DNA of 64,000 bases from Variovorax sp. PBS-H4 (GTDB lineage Bacteria; Pseudomonadota; Gammaproteobacteria; Burkholderiales; Burkholderiaceae_C), in contig NZ_LR594675.1 in NCBI RefSeq assembly GCF_901827205.1, positions 3,782,001 to 3,846,000 on the forward strand. The letters are read 5' to 3'. Both the position numbers and the translations under genes were made by a program. Below, in pieces: positions 23,760 to 32,813 of the stretch. The notes beneath the pieces were generated by a model that worked only from the letters and a program-made list of their open reading frames with translations, was not told where the DNA came from and ran no database searches. Positions within the stretch are counted from its first letter, which is position 1. Every line of letters begins with the position of its first letter.

Positions 23760-26176
23760 TAGAAGGAGGTTCCGATCTGGAATTGCAGGCGTTGAATTCT
23801 ATCCTTCGGGATAGGGTGCGCCGGGTCGCTCAAGTCTTCCTTCTGCTGCCGGACAGGGAACGAATAGGCCAGGCGCAGAGGGCCGAGCGGCGAGATCCAG
23901 CTGATGCCGAGGCCGACCGAGGCGCGCAGCTTCTGCTGCGCCTTCCATTGCGCGTCCGTCATGCCTGTGGGGCGGGACTCCGCAAACACATTGCCGACAT
24001 CGAAGAAGCCGTAGAGCCGCAGCGTGCGGTCGTTGCCCGCGCCCGGGAAAGGCGTGCTGAGCTCCATGTTGAAGATGGCCTTCTTGGTGCCGCCGAGCGC
24101 CGCGCCTTCGGTCTGCCCGAAGAGCGGCGCATCGCGCGGGCCGAGCGAGTTCTGCTCGAAGCCGCGCACCGAGCCCAGGCCGCCGGCGTAGAAGTTCTTG
24201 AAGATCGGATAAGGCTTGCTGCCGATGGGCTTGGCATAACCCACTTCACCATTGATCGCGAAGGTGTACTGCTTGCTGATAGGAAAGAACTGCTGGTACG
24301 AATAGCTCGACTTCCAGTACTTCATGTCGCCGCCGGCGCCGACCTCGAGATTGGCGCGCTGCAGCTTGCCGCGCGTCGGCACCAGCGCGCTGTCGCGGTC
24401 GTCGCGCGACCAGCCAACGGTCAGCGGCACGCCCCATACGTTGTCGTTGGCGCACGTGCCGACGACGCCCTGCGCGTTGGCCGTGCAGCCGAAGTAGTTG
24501 CGGTACGACTGCGGCGTCAGGTAGGCGACGTTGCCGCCCGGATCGAAGCGGTAGCGTTCCAGGCCAATGCCGAAGAAGATCGTGTCGACCTCGCTGAACG
24601 GCACACCAAAGCGGATCGTGCCGCCCTCGTTGACCAGCCGGTAGTCGCCGTCGACACTGTAGTAAGGCCGCGTGGTCGTGTGGTACAGGCTGAAGCTTCG
24701 GGAGATGCCGTCCTTGGTGAAGTATGGATCGGTGGTCGTGAGCGAGAGCGTGCGGGCGTACTTGCTGGTGTTGACCTGCAGGCCCAGGTAGTTGCCGGAG
24801 CCGAAGACGTTCTCCTGCGCAATGCCGAATGTGAGGGACACCTTCTCGGCGCTCGAGAAGCCCGCGCCCAACTGCAGCGTCCCGGTCGGCTTTTCGGCCA
24901 CGTTGATCGTCAGGTCCACCTGATCAGGCGAGCCTGGCACCTCCTGCGTCTCGACGTTCACGTCCGTGAAGAAGCCCAGACGGTCCACCCGGTCGCGCGA
25001 CAGCTTGATCTTGTCGCCGTCGTACCAAGAGGCCTCGTACTGGCGGAACTCCCGCCGGATCACCTCGTCGCGCGTCTTGTTGTTGCCGCCGATGGCGACC
25101 CGCCGCACGTAGACCCGCCGCGAAGGCTCCGCTTTCAGGGTCAGGCTCACCCGGTTGTTCGTGCGGTCGATCTCCGGCTCCGCCTGCACCCGCGCGAAGG
25201 CGTAGCCGAAGGTGCCGAAGTAGTCGGTGAACGCCTTGGTGGTCTCGCTGACCTGCTCGCCGTTGTAGGGCTCGCCGGGACGGATGGTGACCAGGGACTT
25301 GAACTCGTCGTCGCGTCCCAGGTAGTTGCCCTCGAGCTTGACGCCGGCGACCACGAACTTCTCACCCTCGGTGATGTTCACGGTGATGCTCAGGTCCTGC
25401 CGGTCGGGGGAGATCGCCACCTGCGTGGAGTCGATGCGGAACTCCAGGTAGCCACGCGTGATGTAGTAGGAGCGCAGTGTCTCCAGGTCGGCGTTGAGCT
25501 TGGCCCGCGAGTACTGGTTGCTCTTGGTGTACCAGCTCATCCAGCCGCCGGCGTCCTGGTCGAAAAGATCGAGCAGGGTGCCCTCGCTGAAGGCTTTGTT
25601 GCCCACGATATGAACCTCGCGGATGCGCGCGGGTTCGCCTTCGGTCACGGTAAAGGTGAGATTGACGCGGTTGCGCTCGATGGGTGTGACGGTGGTCACG
25701 ACCTGGGCGTTGTAGAGGCTGCGGCTGATGTATTGGCGCTTGAGCTCCTGCTCGGCGCGGTCGGCCAGCGCCTTGTCATAAGGGCGCCCGTCAGCCAGCC
25801 CGACTTCGCGCAGCGCCTTCTGCAGGGCAGCCTTGTCGAACTCCTTGGTGCCGACGAAGTCCACATCGGCGATGGTTGGACGCTCCTCGACGATGACGAC
25901 GAGGACGTTGCCGCTGACGTCGATGCGCACGTCTTTGAATAGACCCAGATCAAACAGCGCTCGGATGGCAGCCGACCCGCGCTCGTCGCTGTAGGTGTCG
26001 CCCACGCGAAGCGGCAGAGAGGCGAAGATGGTGCCGGGCTCGACGCGCTGGAGGCCCTCGACCCGGATATCGCGCACCGTGAACGGCTCGATCGCCCAGG
26101 CGGCAGTAGCCGAGAGCGCGCTGACAACCAGCATGGAAACGCTGCGCAGGCGAAAGCGACTGAATTTCTTATTCAT
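23759..26176 (-). CDS. bamA: outer membrane protein assembly factor BamA
   Basis: An 805-residue Omp85 protein, the core of the BAM complex. The signal peptide is about 1-29 (ending AWA before IEPFTV). Five POTRA repeats fill about 30-430, the first starting FTVRDIRVEGLQRVEPGT. The C-terminal 16-strand barrel includes the loop 6 motif with VRGFEQNSLGPRD and ends with QFQIGTSF, a C-terminal aromatic signature. The ATG at 26176 is chosen for the signal peptide; the open frame extends further upstream without coding character. It follows rseP by 38 bases. Confidence 0.97.
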   Translation of the reverse strand: MNKKFSRFRLRSVSMLVVSALSATAAWAIEPFTVRDIRVEGLQRVEPGTIFASLPLRVGDTYSDERGSAAIRALFDLGLFKDVRIDVSGNVLVVIVEERPTIADVDFVGTKEFDKAALQKALREVGLADGRPYDKALADRAEQELKRQYISRSLYNAQVVTTVTPIERNRVNLTFTVTEGEPARIREVHIVGNKAFSEGTLLDLFDQDAGGWMSWYTKSNQYSRAKLNADLETLRSYYITRGYLEFRIDSTQVAISPDRQDLSITVNITEGEKFVVAGVKLEGNYLGRDDEFKSLVTIRPGEPYNGEQVSETTKAFTDYFGTFGYAFARVQAEPEIDRTNNRVSLTLKAEPSRRVYVRRVAIGGNNKTRDEVIRREFRQYEASWYDGDKIKLSRDRVDRLGFFTDVNVETQEVPGSPDQVDLTINVAEKPTGTLQLGAGFSSAEKVSLTFGIAQENVFGSGNYLGLQVNTSKYARTLSLTTTDPYFTKDGISRSFSLYHTTTRPYYSVDGDYRLVNEGGTIRFGVPFSEVDTIFFGIGLERYRFDPGGNVAYLTPQSYRNYFGCTANAQGVVGTCANDNVWGVPLTVGWSRDDRDSALVPTRGKLQRANLEVGAGGDMKYWKSSYSYQQFFPISKQYTFAINGEVGYAKPIGSKPYPIFKNFYAGGLGSVRGFEQNSLGPRDAPLFGQTEGAALGGTKKAIFNMELSTPFPGAGNDRTLRLYGFFDVGNVFAESRPTGMTDAQWKAQQKLRASVGLGISWISPLGPLRLAYSFPVRQQKEDLSDPAHPIPKDRIQRLQFQIGTSF

Positions 26177-26214
26177 CTGTGATTTGAGCCGGCGCGCGAA
26201 GGGCCGACAGATAG

Positions 26215-27585
26215 TTAACCAAAGAGTCGAGTCACATCGTTGAAGATGGCAATCGACATCATGACCAGCAGCAGCGCAACACCGCCGCGCTGGAGCCGTT
26301 CCATCCAAGCATCGGAGACGCTCCTGCCAGTCAGGCCCTCCCAAAGATAATACATCAGGTGCCCTCCATCGAGGACCGGGAGCGGCATGAGGTTCAGTAC
26401 ACCGAGGCTCACGCTGATGAGCGCGAGAAACACGAGGTACTGCGTGAGCCCCAGGCTGGCGGACTTGCCCGCATAGTCCGCGATGGTCAACGGCCCGCTC
26501 AGGTTCTTGATGGAAGCCTCGCCGATCAACATCTTGCCCATCATGCGCACGGTGAGCGCCGACACCTCCCAGGTGCGGACCAGGCCACGCGAGATGCCGT
26601 CGACCACACCCTGTCGCACCGTCACCATTTCCGGTGGCGCCCCCACATATGCACCGACACGTCCGACCTTATTGCCGCCCTCCTCGCGCACTTCCGGCGT
26701 GACCTCGACGCGCACCGGCTGACCGCCGCGATCGACCTGCCAGACCTGGGTACGCGGCTGGCCTGCATCGATCGAGCCGCGGATGACATCGCGCAACTGC
26801 TGACCGTCGACGATGGCGGTCGGCCCCACCGCTTTCACCAAGTCCCCGCTGCGCAGGCCGGAGCGCTCGGCCGCGCCGCCCGCCATGAGCTCGCCGATTT
26901 CGGGACGGGTGAGCGGCGCCACCACGCCGATCTTGCGGAACATCTGCGCATCGGCGTCCTTGGCACCGACCCGGCTGAGTGGCAGAACGACTTCGCGGGC
27001 GGGCCGCCCCCTCTCGCCCTCAATCTCGAGCGTGAGATCGCGGCCATCGAGCGCACCGCGCGTGATTCGCCAGCGCAGGTCTTCGAAGGACTGCACCGGC
27101 TCGAGGTCGCCGCCGAGGCCAGCCCGGACGACATGCTCGCCCCCGCGCAGACCTGCCTGCTCCGCCAACGAGGCCGCCACCGGACGAGCGAGCCTGGCAA
27201 CAGGTTCCTCGACGCCGATCCAGTTGACGGCGGTGTAAAGCACCACGGCAAGCACCAAATTGGCGATCGGCCCTGCGGCCACGATGGCCGCACGCGATCG
27301 CAGGGGCTGGGTGTTGAAGGCGCGGTGCCGCTCCTCGGGCATCACGGGGCCCTCGCGCTCGTCCAGCATCTTCACGTAACCACCGAGCGGGAAGGCCGCG
27401 ATCACGAACTCGGTGTCTTGACCAGAGTGCTGACGCCTGGGCTTCCAGCTGAAAAGCGTATGGCCGAAGCCGATGGAGAACCGCAGCACCTTGACGCCGC
27501 AGGCCACCGCAACGCGGTAGTGGCCATACTCGTGCACGGCGATCAACAGAGCCAGGGCGACGATGAAGGCGACAGCGGTGAGCAT
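26215..27585 (-). CDS. rseP: RIP metalloprotease RseP
   Basis: A 456-residue site-2 intramembrane zinc protease that degrades the membrane-bound anti-sigma factor after its first cleavage. The zinc motif HEYGH (18-22) lies in TM1 and the third ligand motif LDGGH (405-409) near the C-terminus. Two PDZ domains occupy the periplasmic middle (around 120-210 and 210-300, the latter with GGAAERSGLRSGDLV). At least three more membrane segments are visible. The ATG at 27585 is preceded by AGGGG at good spacing. It sits between dxr and bamA, as in many proteobacteria. Confidence 0.96.
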   Translation of the reverse strand: MLTAVAFIVALALLIAVHEYGHYRVAVACGVKVLRFSIGFGHTLFSWKPRRQHSGQDTEFVIAAFPLGGYVKMLDEREGPVMPEERHRAFNTQPLRSRAAIVAAGPIANLVLAVVLYTAVNWIGVEEPVARLARPVAASLAEQAGLRGGEHVVRAGLGGDLEPVQSFEDLRWRITRGALDGRDLTLEIEGERGRPAREVVLPLSRVGAKDADAQMFRKIGVVAPLTRPEIGELMAGGAAERSGLRSGDLVKAVGPTAIVDGQQLRDVIRGSIDAGQPRTQVWQVDRGGQPVRVEVTPEVREEGGNKVGRVGAYVGAPPEMVTVRQGVVDGISRGLVRTWEVSALTVRMMGKMLIGEASIKNLSGPLTIADYAGKSASLGLTQYLVFLALISVSLGVLNLMPLPVLDGGHLMYYLWEGLTGRSVSDAWMERLQRGGVALLLVMMSIAIFNDVTRLFG

Positions 27586-27610
27586 GGTGTCCCCTGGTTG
27601 TGGGAATGAG

Positions 27611-28801
27611 TCAGGCAGCGAAGCGCAGCGCGGCCGCATGAGCCGCCGACCGCGCACCGGCGTCCAGTGCCAACAGATCGGCCAGCGATGCCGGATTGGA
27701 GGGCAGCACCGCCTCCAAAGTTTCCATGTTCACGGCATGGATTCGGTCGAAGCGCAGGCGACGCTCCAGAAAGGCGTCGACTGCGACCTCATTGGCAGCA
27801 TTGAGCACGGCGGTCGTGCCCGGGGCCGCGCGCAGCGCGTGCCATGCCAGGCCGAGGCCCGGGAAAAGCTGCGCATCGGGTGCATCGAAAGTCAGCGCCG
27901 CCAATTGCAGGAAGTCGAGCTGCGCCGCGCCGCTCTCGATGCGCTCGGGCCAGGCCAACCCAACGGCAATCGGCACGCGCATGTCAGGGGTGCCGAGCTG
28001 CGCGATCACCGAGGCGTCCGTGAACTGCACCATGGAGTGCACCACGCTTTGCGGATGGATCACGACCTCGATGCGCTCCGGCAGCACGCCAAACAGATGG
28101 CGCGCTTCGATCACCTCGAGCGCCTTGTTCATCATGGTGGCGGAATCCACCGAGATCTTGCGCCCCATGACCCAATTCGGATGAGCGCACGCCTGCTCCG
28201 GCGTCACTGCGGCCAGTGTCTCCGGCGATCGCGTACGGAACGGCCCGCCGGAGGCCGTGAGGATGATCTTGTCGATGCGGCGCGGCCATGTGGTGGGATC
28301 CTCGGGCAGCGACTGGAAAATGGCCGAATGCTCGCTGTCGATCGGCAGCAGCGTCGCCCCGCCCTCGCGCACCGTGCGCATGAAGAGCTCACCGCCGACC
28401 ACCAGGGCCTCCTTGTTCGCCAGCAACAATCGCTTGCCGGCACGCGCCGCCGCCAGGCAGGGCCCGAGGCCGGCGGCACCAACGATGGCAGCCATCACCG
28501 CATCGCAATCCTCGTGCGAGGCGATGGACTCGATCGCGCCCGCGCCCTGCAGCACCTCGGTGCGCAGCCCGCTGTGTCGGAGCTTGTCGGCCAGCAACCG
28601 GGCATGCGGCGCACTGGCCATGACCGCAAACCGCGGCGTGAAGCGATGGCACTGGGCCAGAATCTCATCGACCTTGGTGGATGCCGACAAGGCGAACACT
28701 TCGAAGCGCTCAGGATGCCGTGCGATCACGTCGAGCGTACTCACGCCGACCGAGCCCGTCGAGCCGAGCACGGTGATGCGTTGTCGTTTCACGCCGGTCA
28801 T
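27611..28801 (-). CDS. dxr: 1-deoxy-D-xylulose-5-phosphate reductoisomerase
   Basis: A 396-residue NADPH-dependent enzyme making MEP from DXP, the committed step of the MEP isoprenoid pathway. The N-terminal dinucleotide motif is VLGSTGSVGVSTLDVI. The central domain has LLANKEALVVGGEL, the metal and substrate segments PIDSEHSAIFQ and LTASGGPF, and HPNWVMGRKISVDSATMMNK. The C-terminal four-helix domain begins about residue 300. The ATG overlaps the cdsA stop (ATGA). ispD and ispF of the same pathway lie elsewhere in this window (50648-51857). Confidence 0.97.
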   Translation of the reverse strand: MTGVKRQRITVLGSTGSVGVSTLDVIARHPERFEVFALSASTKVDEILAQCHRFTPRFAVMASAPHARLLADKLRHSGLRTEVLQGAGAIESIASHEDCDAVMAAIVGAAGLGPCLAAARAGKRLLLANKEALVVGGELFMRTVREGGATLLPIDSEHSAIFQSLPEDPTTWPRRIDKIILTASGGPFRTRSPETLAAVTPEQACAHPNWVMGRKISVDSATMMNKALEVIEARHLFGVLPERIEVVIHPQSVVHSMVQFTDASVIAQLGTPDMRVPIAVGLAWPERIESGAAQLDFLQLAALTFDAPDAQLFPGLGLAWHALRAAPGTTAVLNAANEVAVDAFLERRLRFDRIHAVNMETLEAVLPSNPASLADLLALDAGARSAAHAAALRFAA

Positions 28802-29643
28802 AGAAACGCCAGCATCATCGCAATGGGCAGTGTGGGCAATAGCGCATCGACCCGGTCGAGCACGCCGCCATGGCCGGGCAGCAGCGCGCTGCTGTCCTTG
28901 GCACCGGCGCTGCGCTTGACCAGCGATTCGACCAGGTCGCCTACCACGCTCATCGCGGCGAGGAAGATCACGCCGATCAGGAGCAACCACCACCCGCGCT
29001 CGGCGAGCCGGGTGTAGAGGCTGACCACTGCAGGTCGCAGTGCAGCATCGGCCCAGACCCAGCACAAGGCAAGCACGAACACGCCGAGCATTCCGCCCCA
29101 CACGCCCTCCCAACTCTTGCCGGGACTGATGCTCGGCGCCAGCTTTCCTCGGGTGAAGCGCAGCCCGAAGGCCCGGCCCGCGAAATAGGCGAACACGTCG
29201 GCCACCCACACCAGCACAAGAATCGAGAGAAGAAAGTTGATGCCGACCCTGCGGGCCTGGACCGCAGCCAGCCATGCCACCCAAAGCATCAGCAGCCCGC
29301 CCATCAGGCGCAGGGCCCGAGGGACCCTTGGCCAGCCTGGCACGGCGACGCGCAGCAAGGCGGCGCCGCCCAGAACCCAAGCAGCGCTCGCAAGGATCCA
29401 TACCGGCAGCAACGAACGCTCGAGCAATCCCAACCACCAGGACAGCCCGCACAGTGCCAGAATCTCCGCGCCGAAGAACAGCGACATGCGCTGGCCGTGG
29501 CCGTTGAGCCGCCCCCATTCCCAGGCGGCGGCTGCCACCAGCACCAGCATCACGCAGGCGAAAGGCACATGGGAGGGATAGAACAGCGCCGGCAGCAGGA
29601 TCGCCAGCAGGACGACGGCAGTAATGATGCGTTGTTTGAGCAT
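28798..29643 (-). CDS. cdsA: phosphatidate cytidylyltransferase
   Basis: A 281-residue integral membrane enzyme producing CDP-diacylglycerol from phosphatidate and CTP, the branch point for all phospholipids. About eight hydrophobic segments are visible. The family signature near the C-terminus is present as SLVKRSAGAKDSSALLPGHGG followed by LDRVDAL, carrying the conserved acidic, lysine and glycine residues. It starts 5 bases after uppS and overlaps dxr at its 3' end. Confidence 0.95.
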   Translation of the reverse strand: MLKQRIITAVVLLAILLPALFYPSHVPFACVMLVLVAAAAWEWGRLNGHGQRMSLFFGAEILALCGLSWWLGLLERSLLPVWILASAAWVLGGAALLRVAVPGWPRVPRALRLMGGLLMLWVAWLAAVQARRVGINFLLSILVLVWVADVFAYFAGRAFGLRFTRGKLAPSISPGKSWEGVWGGMLGVFVLALCWVWADAALRPAVVSLYTRLAERGWWLLLIGVIFLAAMSVVGDLVESLVKRSAGAKDSSALLPGHGGVLDRVDALLPTLPIAMMLAFL

Positions 29644-29648
29644 CGCGA

Positions 29649-30386
29649 TCAGGCGGCCTGCGGGGCGCGCCGGCTGCCACCTGCCACTTGCGCGGAGGTT
29701 TGGCCGAAGCGGCGCTCGCGGCGTCGGAAGACCTCGATGGCTTCGTCGAGCGCGGCTTCGTCGAACTCGGGCCAGAGCCGGTCGCTGAAGAACAGCTCGG
29801 AGTAGGCGCTCTGCCAGAGCAAGAAGTTAGACAGCCGCTGCTCGCCGCCAGTGCGGATGAAGAGGTCGGGATCCGGCACGTGCGACAGCGCCATGGCTGC
29901 ATCGAGGTTGGCCTCGGTCAGCGGTTCGCCCCGCGCGGCAAGTTGCGCGGCAGCACGGGCGATATCCCAGCGTCCGCCGTAGTTGAAGCAGACGTTCAGG
30001 ATCAGCCGCGTGTTGTGGGCGGTCGCGGCCTCTGCCTGCAGCAGGCCGGCCGCGATCTTCTCGGAGAGGCCGCCGCGCTCACCCACGAAATGCAGGCGTA
30101 CGCCGTCCTGGCTGAGCTTCGGGACCTCCCGGCCGAGCGCGATGACCATCAGGTCCATCAGGCCCGATACTTCCTCGACCGGACGGTTCCAGTTCTCGGA
30201 GGAGAAAGCGAACACAGTCAATACCGCGACGCCCCGGTCGGCGCAGGCCTTGACACAGCGGCGCAGCGACTCGACCCCCTGCTTGTGGCCCGCCACCCGC
30301 GGCAGGAAGCGGCGCGTGGCCCAGCGCCCATTCCCATCCATGACGATGGCGATGTGATGAGGCACCGCGACGCTTGGATTGCTCAT
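29649..30386 (-). CDS. uppS: isoprenyl transferase (undecaprenyl diphosphate synthase)
   Basis: A 245-residue cis-prenyltransferase making the C55 lipid carrier for peptidoglycan and O-antigen. The N-terminal signature HIAIVMDGNGRWA carries the catalytic Asp17. FAFSSENWNRP and the C-terminal DLFIRTGGEQRLSNFLLWQ complete the conserved regions. The start is 1 base from the frr stop. A basic C-terminal tail (SRRAPQAA) is unremarkable. Confidence 0.97.
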   Translation of the reverse strand: MSNPSVAVPHHIAIVMDGNGRWATRRFLPRVAGHKQGVESLRRCVKACADRGVAVLTVFAFSSENWNRPVEEVSGLMDLMVIALGREVPKLSQDGVRLHFVGERGGLSEKIAAGLLQAEAATAHNTRLILNVCFNYGGRWDIARAAAQLAARGEPLTEANLDAAMALSHVPDPDLFIRTGGEQRLSNFLLWQSAYSELFFSDRLWPEFDEAALDEAIEVFRRRERRFGQTSAQVAGGSRRAPQAA

Positions 30387-30387
30387 C

Positions 30388-30948
30388 TCAGACGGCCATG
30401 ATCTCTGCCTCTTTGGCGGCGACCAGGCGATCGATCTCCACGATGTGCCTGTCGGTCACCTTCTGGATCTCGGCTTCGGCCCGCTTCTGGTCGTCTTCAG
30501 ACGCCAGCTTTTCCTTGACCAGCTTCTTGATTGCATCGTTGGCGTCGCGGCGCAGGTTGCGTGTGGCGATCTTGGCGTTCTCGCCCTCGGTGCGAACCAG
30601 CTTGGTCATCTCCTTGCGGCGCTCCTCGCTCATCGGGGGCATTGGTACGCGGATCAGGTCGCCCATCGAAGCCGGATTCAGTCCGAGGTCGCTCTCGCGG
30701 ATGGCTTTCTCGATCTTGGCCCCCATGCCCTTTTCCCACGGCTGAACGCTGATGGTGCGCGAGTCGATCAGCGACACGTTCGCCACCTGCGACAGCGGCA
30801 CCGAGGAGCCGTAGTAATCCACATGGATCGAATCAAGCAATGCCGGGTTGGCGCGCCCCGTGCGGATCTTGGTGAGGTTGTTCTGGAAAGCGGCAATCGA
30901 CTGGTTCATCTTTGCGTCGGTTGCGCTGCGAATGTCGGCAATGGTCAT
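30388..30948 (-). CDS. frr: ribosome recycling factor
   Basis: A 186-residue tRNA-mimic that splits post-termination ribosomes with EF-G. The three-helix-bundle domain is split by the small beta domain: helix 1 (AKMNQSIAAFQNNLTKIRTG), then the beta region VPLSQVANVSLIDSRTISVQ, then the long C-terminal helices (EERRKEMTKLVRTEGENAK). The length is the family standard. It lies 13 bases after pyrH and 1 base before uppS. Confidence 0.98.
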   Translation of the reverse strand: MTIADIRSATDAKMNQSIAAFQNNLTKIRTGRANPALLDSIHVDYYGSSVPLSQVANVSLIDSRTISVQPWEKGMGAKIEKAIRESDLGLNPASMGDLIRVPMPPMSEERRKEMTKLVRTEGENAKIATRNLRRDANDAIKKLVKEKLASEDDQKRAEAEIQKVTDRHIVEIDRLVAAKEAEIMAV

Positions 30949-30961
30949 CTTCTCTTACTCC

Positions 30962-31684
30962 TCAGGCATGCACCAGCGTGCCTTCGTCCTCGCCCATCAC
31001 GACGCGCTTGAGCGCGCCGTTCTTGAAAATTGAGAACACCTTGATCGGCAGATTCTGGTCGCGGCACAACGCAAAGGCCGTGGCGTCCATGATGCCGAGA
31101 TTCTGCGCAATGGCCTCGTCGAAGCTCAGGCGGGAATAGCGCGTCGCGCTCAGATCTTTCTTCGGGTCTGCCGTATAAACGCCGTCCACCTTGGTGGCCT
31201 TGAGCACCAGCTCCGCGCCGATTTCGGCACCGCGCAGTGCGGCGGCGGTGTCGGTCGTGAAGAAGGGATTGCCAGTACCAGCCGCGAATATCACGACCTT
31301 GCCCTCTTCGAGGTACTGCAGGGCCTTGGGGCGCACGTACGGCTCCACCACTTGCTCGATGGCGATGGCAGACATCACCCGAGCGATCAGCCCCTGCTTG
31401 TTCATGGCGTCGGCCAGCGCCAGCGCGTTCATTACGGTGGCCAGCATGCCCATGTAGTCAGCTGTTGCGCGGTCCATGCCCACCGAACCACCTGCCACGC
31501 CACGAAAGATGTTGCCCCCGCCGATCACGACGGCGACTTCCACCCCCATGTTCACCACCTCGGCCACCTCTGCCACCATGCGGACGATGGTCGCCCGGTT
31601 GATACCGAAGGCATCGTCACCCATCAAGGCCTCGCCCGACAGCTTCAACAAGATTCGCTTGTGGGCCGGGCGGGTTTCGAGCAT
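30962..31684 (-). CDS. pyrH: UMP kinase
   Basis: A 240-residue amino-acid-kinase-fold enzyme phosphorylating UMP to UDP. The N-terminal KRILLKLSGEALMGDDAFGI is the characteristic ATP and UMP binding loop. VAVVIGGGNIFRG, DYMGMLATVMNALAL and ELVLKATKVDGVYTADP follow in order. The bacterial enzyme is a GTP-activated hexamer inhibited by UTP. AAGGA lies 8 bases before the ATG. A 90-base gap with a weak hairpin separates it from tsf. Confidence 0.98.
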   Translation of the reverse strand: MLETRPAHKRILLKLSGEALMGDDAFGINRATIVRMVAEVAEVVNMGVEVAVVIGGGNIFRGVAGGSVGMDRATADYMGMLATVMNALALADAMNKQGLIARVMSAIAIEQVVEPYVRPKALQYLEEGKVVIFAAGTGNPFFTTDTAAALRGAEIGAELVLKATKVDGVYTADPKKDLSATRYSRLSFDEAIAQNLGIMDATAFALCRDQNLPIKVFSIFKNGALKRVVMGEDEGTLVHA

Positions 31685-31742
31685 GAAGAATTTCCTTTTT
31701 TAAGGTGGGCGGGACGAGTGTAAAACGTGCGTGTGAAGAAGA

Positions 31743-31762
31743 GGCAGCGCACGCGCGCCGCC
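31743..31762 (-). terminator. weak hairpin between tsf and pyrH
   Basis: On the minus strand GGCGGCGC-GCGU-GCGCUGCC forms an eight-pair stem with one G-U pair, ending 12 bases after the tsf stop and followed by UCUUCUUC. It could be an attenuator separating translation genes from pyrH-frr. The U-tract is interrupted, so confidence is low. Confidence 0.35.
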
Positions 31763-31774
31763 CGATGGCTCCGC

Positions 31775-32701
31775 TCAGGCAGCCGCCGCCTTCGCGGCCG
31801 CGACCTGGGCCGCCACTTCGGCGGCAAAGTCGTCGACTTTCTTTTCGATGCCTTCGCCGACGACGTACAGCGAGAAGCTCTTGATCGAGGTGTTGGCTGC
31901 CTTGAGCATCTGCTCCACGGTCTGCTTGTCGTTCTTCACGAAGGGCTGGTTGTGCAGCGACACCTCCTTGAGGTACTTCTGCACGCCGCCTTCGATGCGC
32001 TTGGCGACGATATCGGCGGGCTGCGGCTGCTTGCCGGCCGCCTCTGCCGCCTTGCGGTCTTCCTCGGCCTTGCCCGCGGCCACGGCACGCTCCTTCTCGA
32101 TCAGTTCGGCCGGCACGTCCGAGCTCGCAATCGACACCGGCTTCATGGCGGCGACGTGCATTGCCACGTCCTTGGCTGCAGTGTCGTCGCCCTCGAACTC
32201 GACCATCACACCAATGCGCGTGCCATGCAGGTAGGAGGCGAGCTTGCCGTTGCCGGCGAAGCGCTTGAAACGGCGGAAGCTCATGTTCTCGCCAATCTTG
32301 CCGATCAGCCCTTTGCGCACGTCTTCCAGCGTGGGGCCGAAGCTGTCCTGCTCGTAGGGCAGCGCGGCGAGTGCGGCCAAGTCAGCCGGGTTGTGCTTGG
32401 CAACCAGCATTGCCGCGGCGTTCGCCAGCGCAAGGAAGCTGTCGTTCTTCGAGACGAAGTCGGTCTCGCAGTTGATCTCGACCATGGCACCTACCCCGCC
32501 TTCGACATAGGCTGCAACCACGCCCTCGGCCGTGATGCGGCTCGACGCCTTGCCGGCCTTGTTGCCCAGCTTGATGCGCAGCAGCTCTTCGGCTTTTTCC
32601 ATGTTGCCATCGGCCTCGGTCAAGGCCTTCTTGCATTCCATCATTGGGGCGTCGGTCTTCGCGCGCAGTTCGCCGACCATGCTTGCGGTGATAGTTGCCA
32701 T
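31775..32701 (-). CDS. tsf: elongation factor Ts
   Basis: A 308-residue guanine nucleotide exchange factor for EF-Tu. The N-terminal UBA-like domain has MVGELRAKTDAPMMECKKAL, the core begins with the typical NCETDFVSKNDSFLALA, and the C-terminal region contains LHNQPFVKNDKQTVEQML. It follows rpsB, separated by an intrinsic terminator at 32765-32790, so its level relative to S2 is set by read-through. Confidence 0.98.
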   Translation of the reverse strand: MATITASMVGELRAKTDAPMMECKKALTEADGNMEKAEELLRIKLGNKAGKASSRITAEGVVAAYVEGGVGAMVEINCETDFVSKNDSFLALANAAAMLVAKHNPADLAALAALPYEQDSFGPTLEDVRKGLIGKIGENMSFRRFKRFAGNGKLASYLHGTRIGVMVEFEGDDTAAKDVAMHVAAMKPVSIASSDVPAELIEKERAVAAGKAEEDRKAAEAAGKQPQPADIVAKRIEGGVQKYLKEVSLHNQPFVKNDKQTVEQMLKAANTSIKSFSLYVVGEGIEKKVDDFAAEVAAQVAAAKAAAA

Positions 32702-32764
32702 CTTGTTTCTCCGTTCGGTTTAGCAGCTGCGGCGGCCCGCACCGGGCGCCGCAAAAATCAAGTT

Positions 32765-32790
32765 AAAAAAAAGGGGCATCGAAGCCCCTT
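32765..32790 (-). terminator. intrinsic terminator/attenuator between rpsB and tsf
   Basis: The minus strand reads AAGGGGC-TTCGAT-GCCCCTT with the stem running into eight consecutive T residues. It is placed 23 bases after the rpsB stop. E. coli also has a terminator-like structure in the rpsB-tsf spacer, so partial termination here is expected. Confidence 0.85.
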
Positions 32791-32813
32791 CTTCAGGCGC
32801 TTGCCAGCGCGTA

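Noticed and set aside
23708..25942. A 744-codon open frame on the plus strand across bamA.
   Set aside because: Antisense to bamA, with composition driven by the complementary strand.
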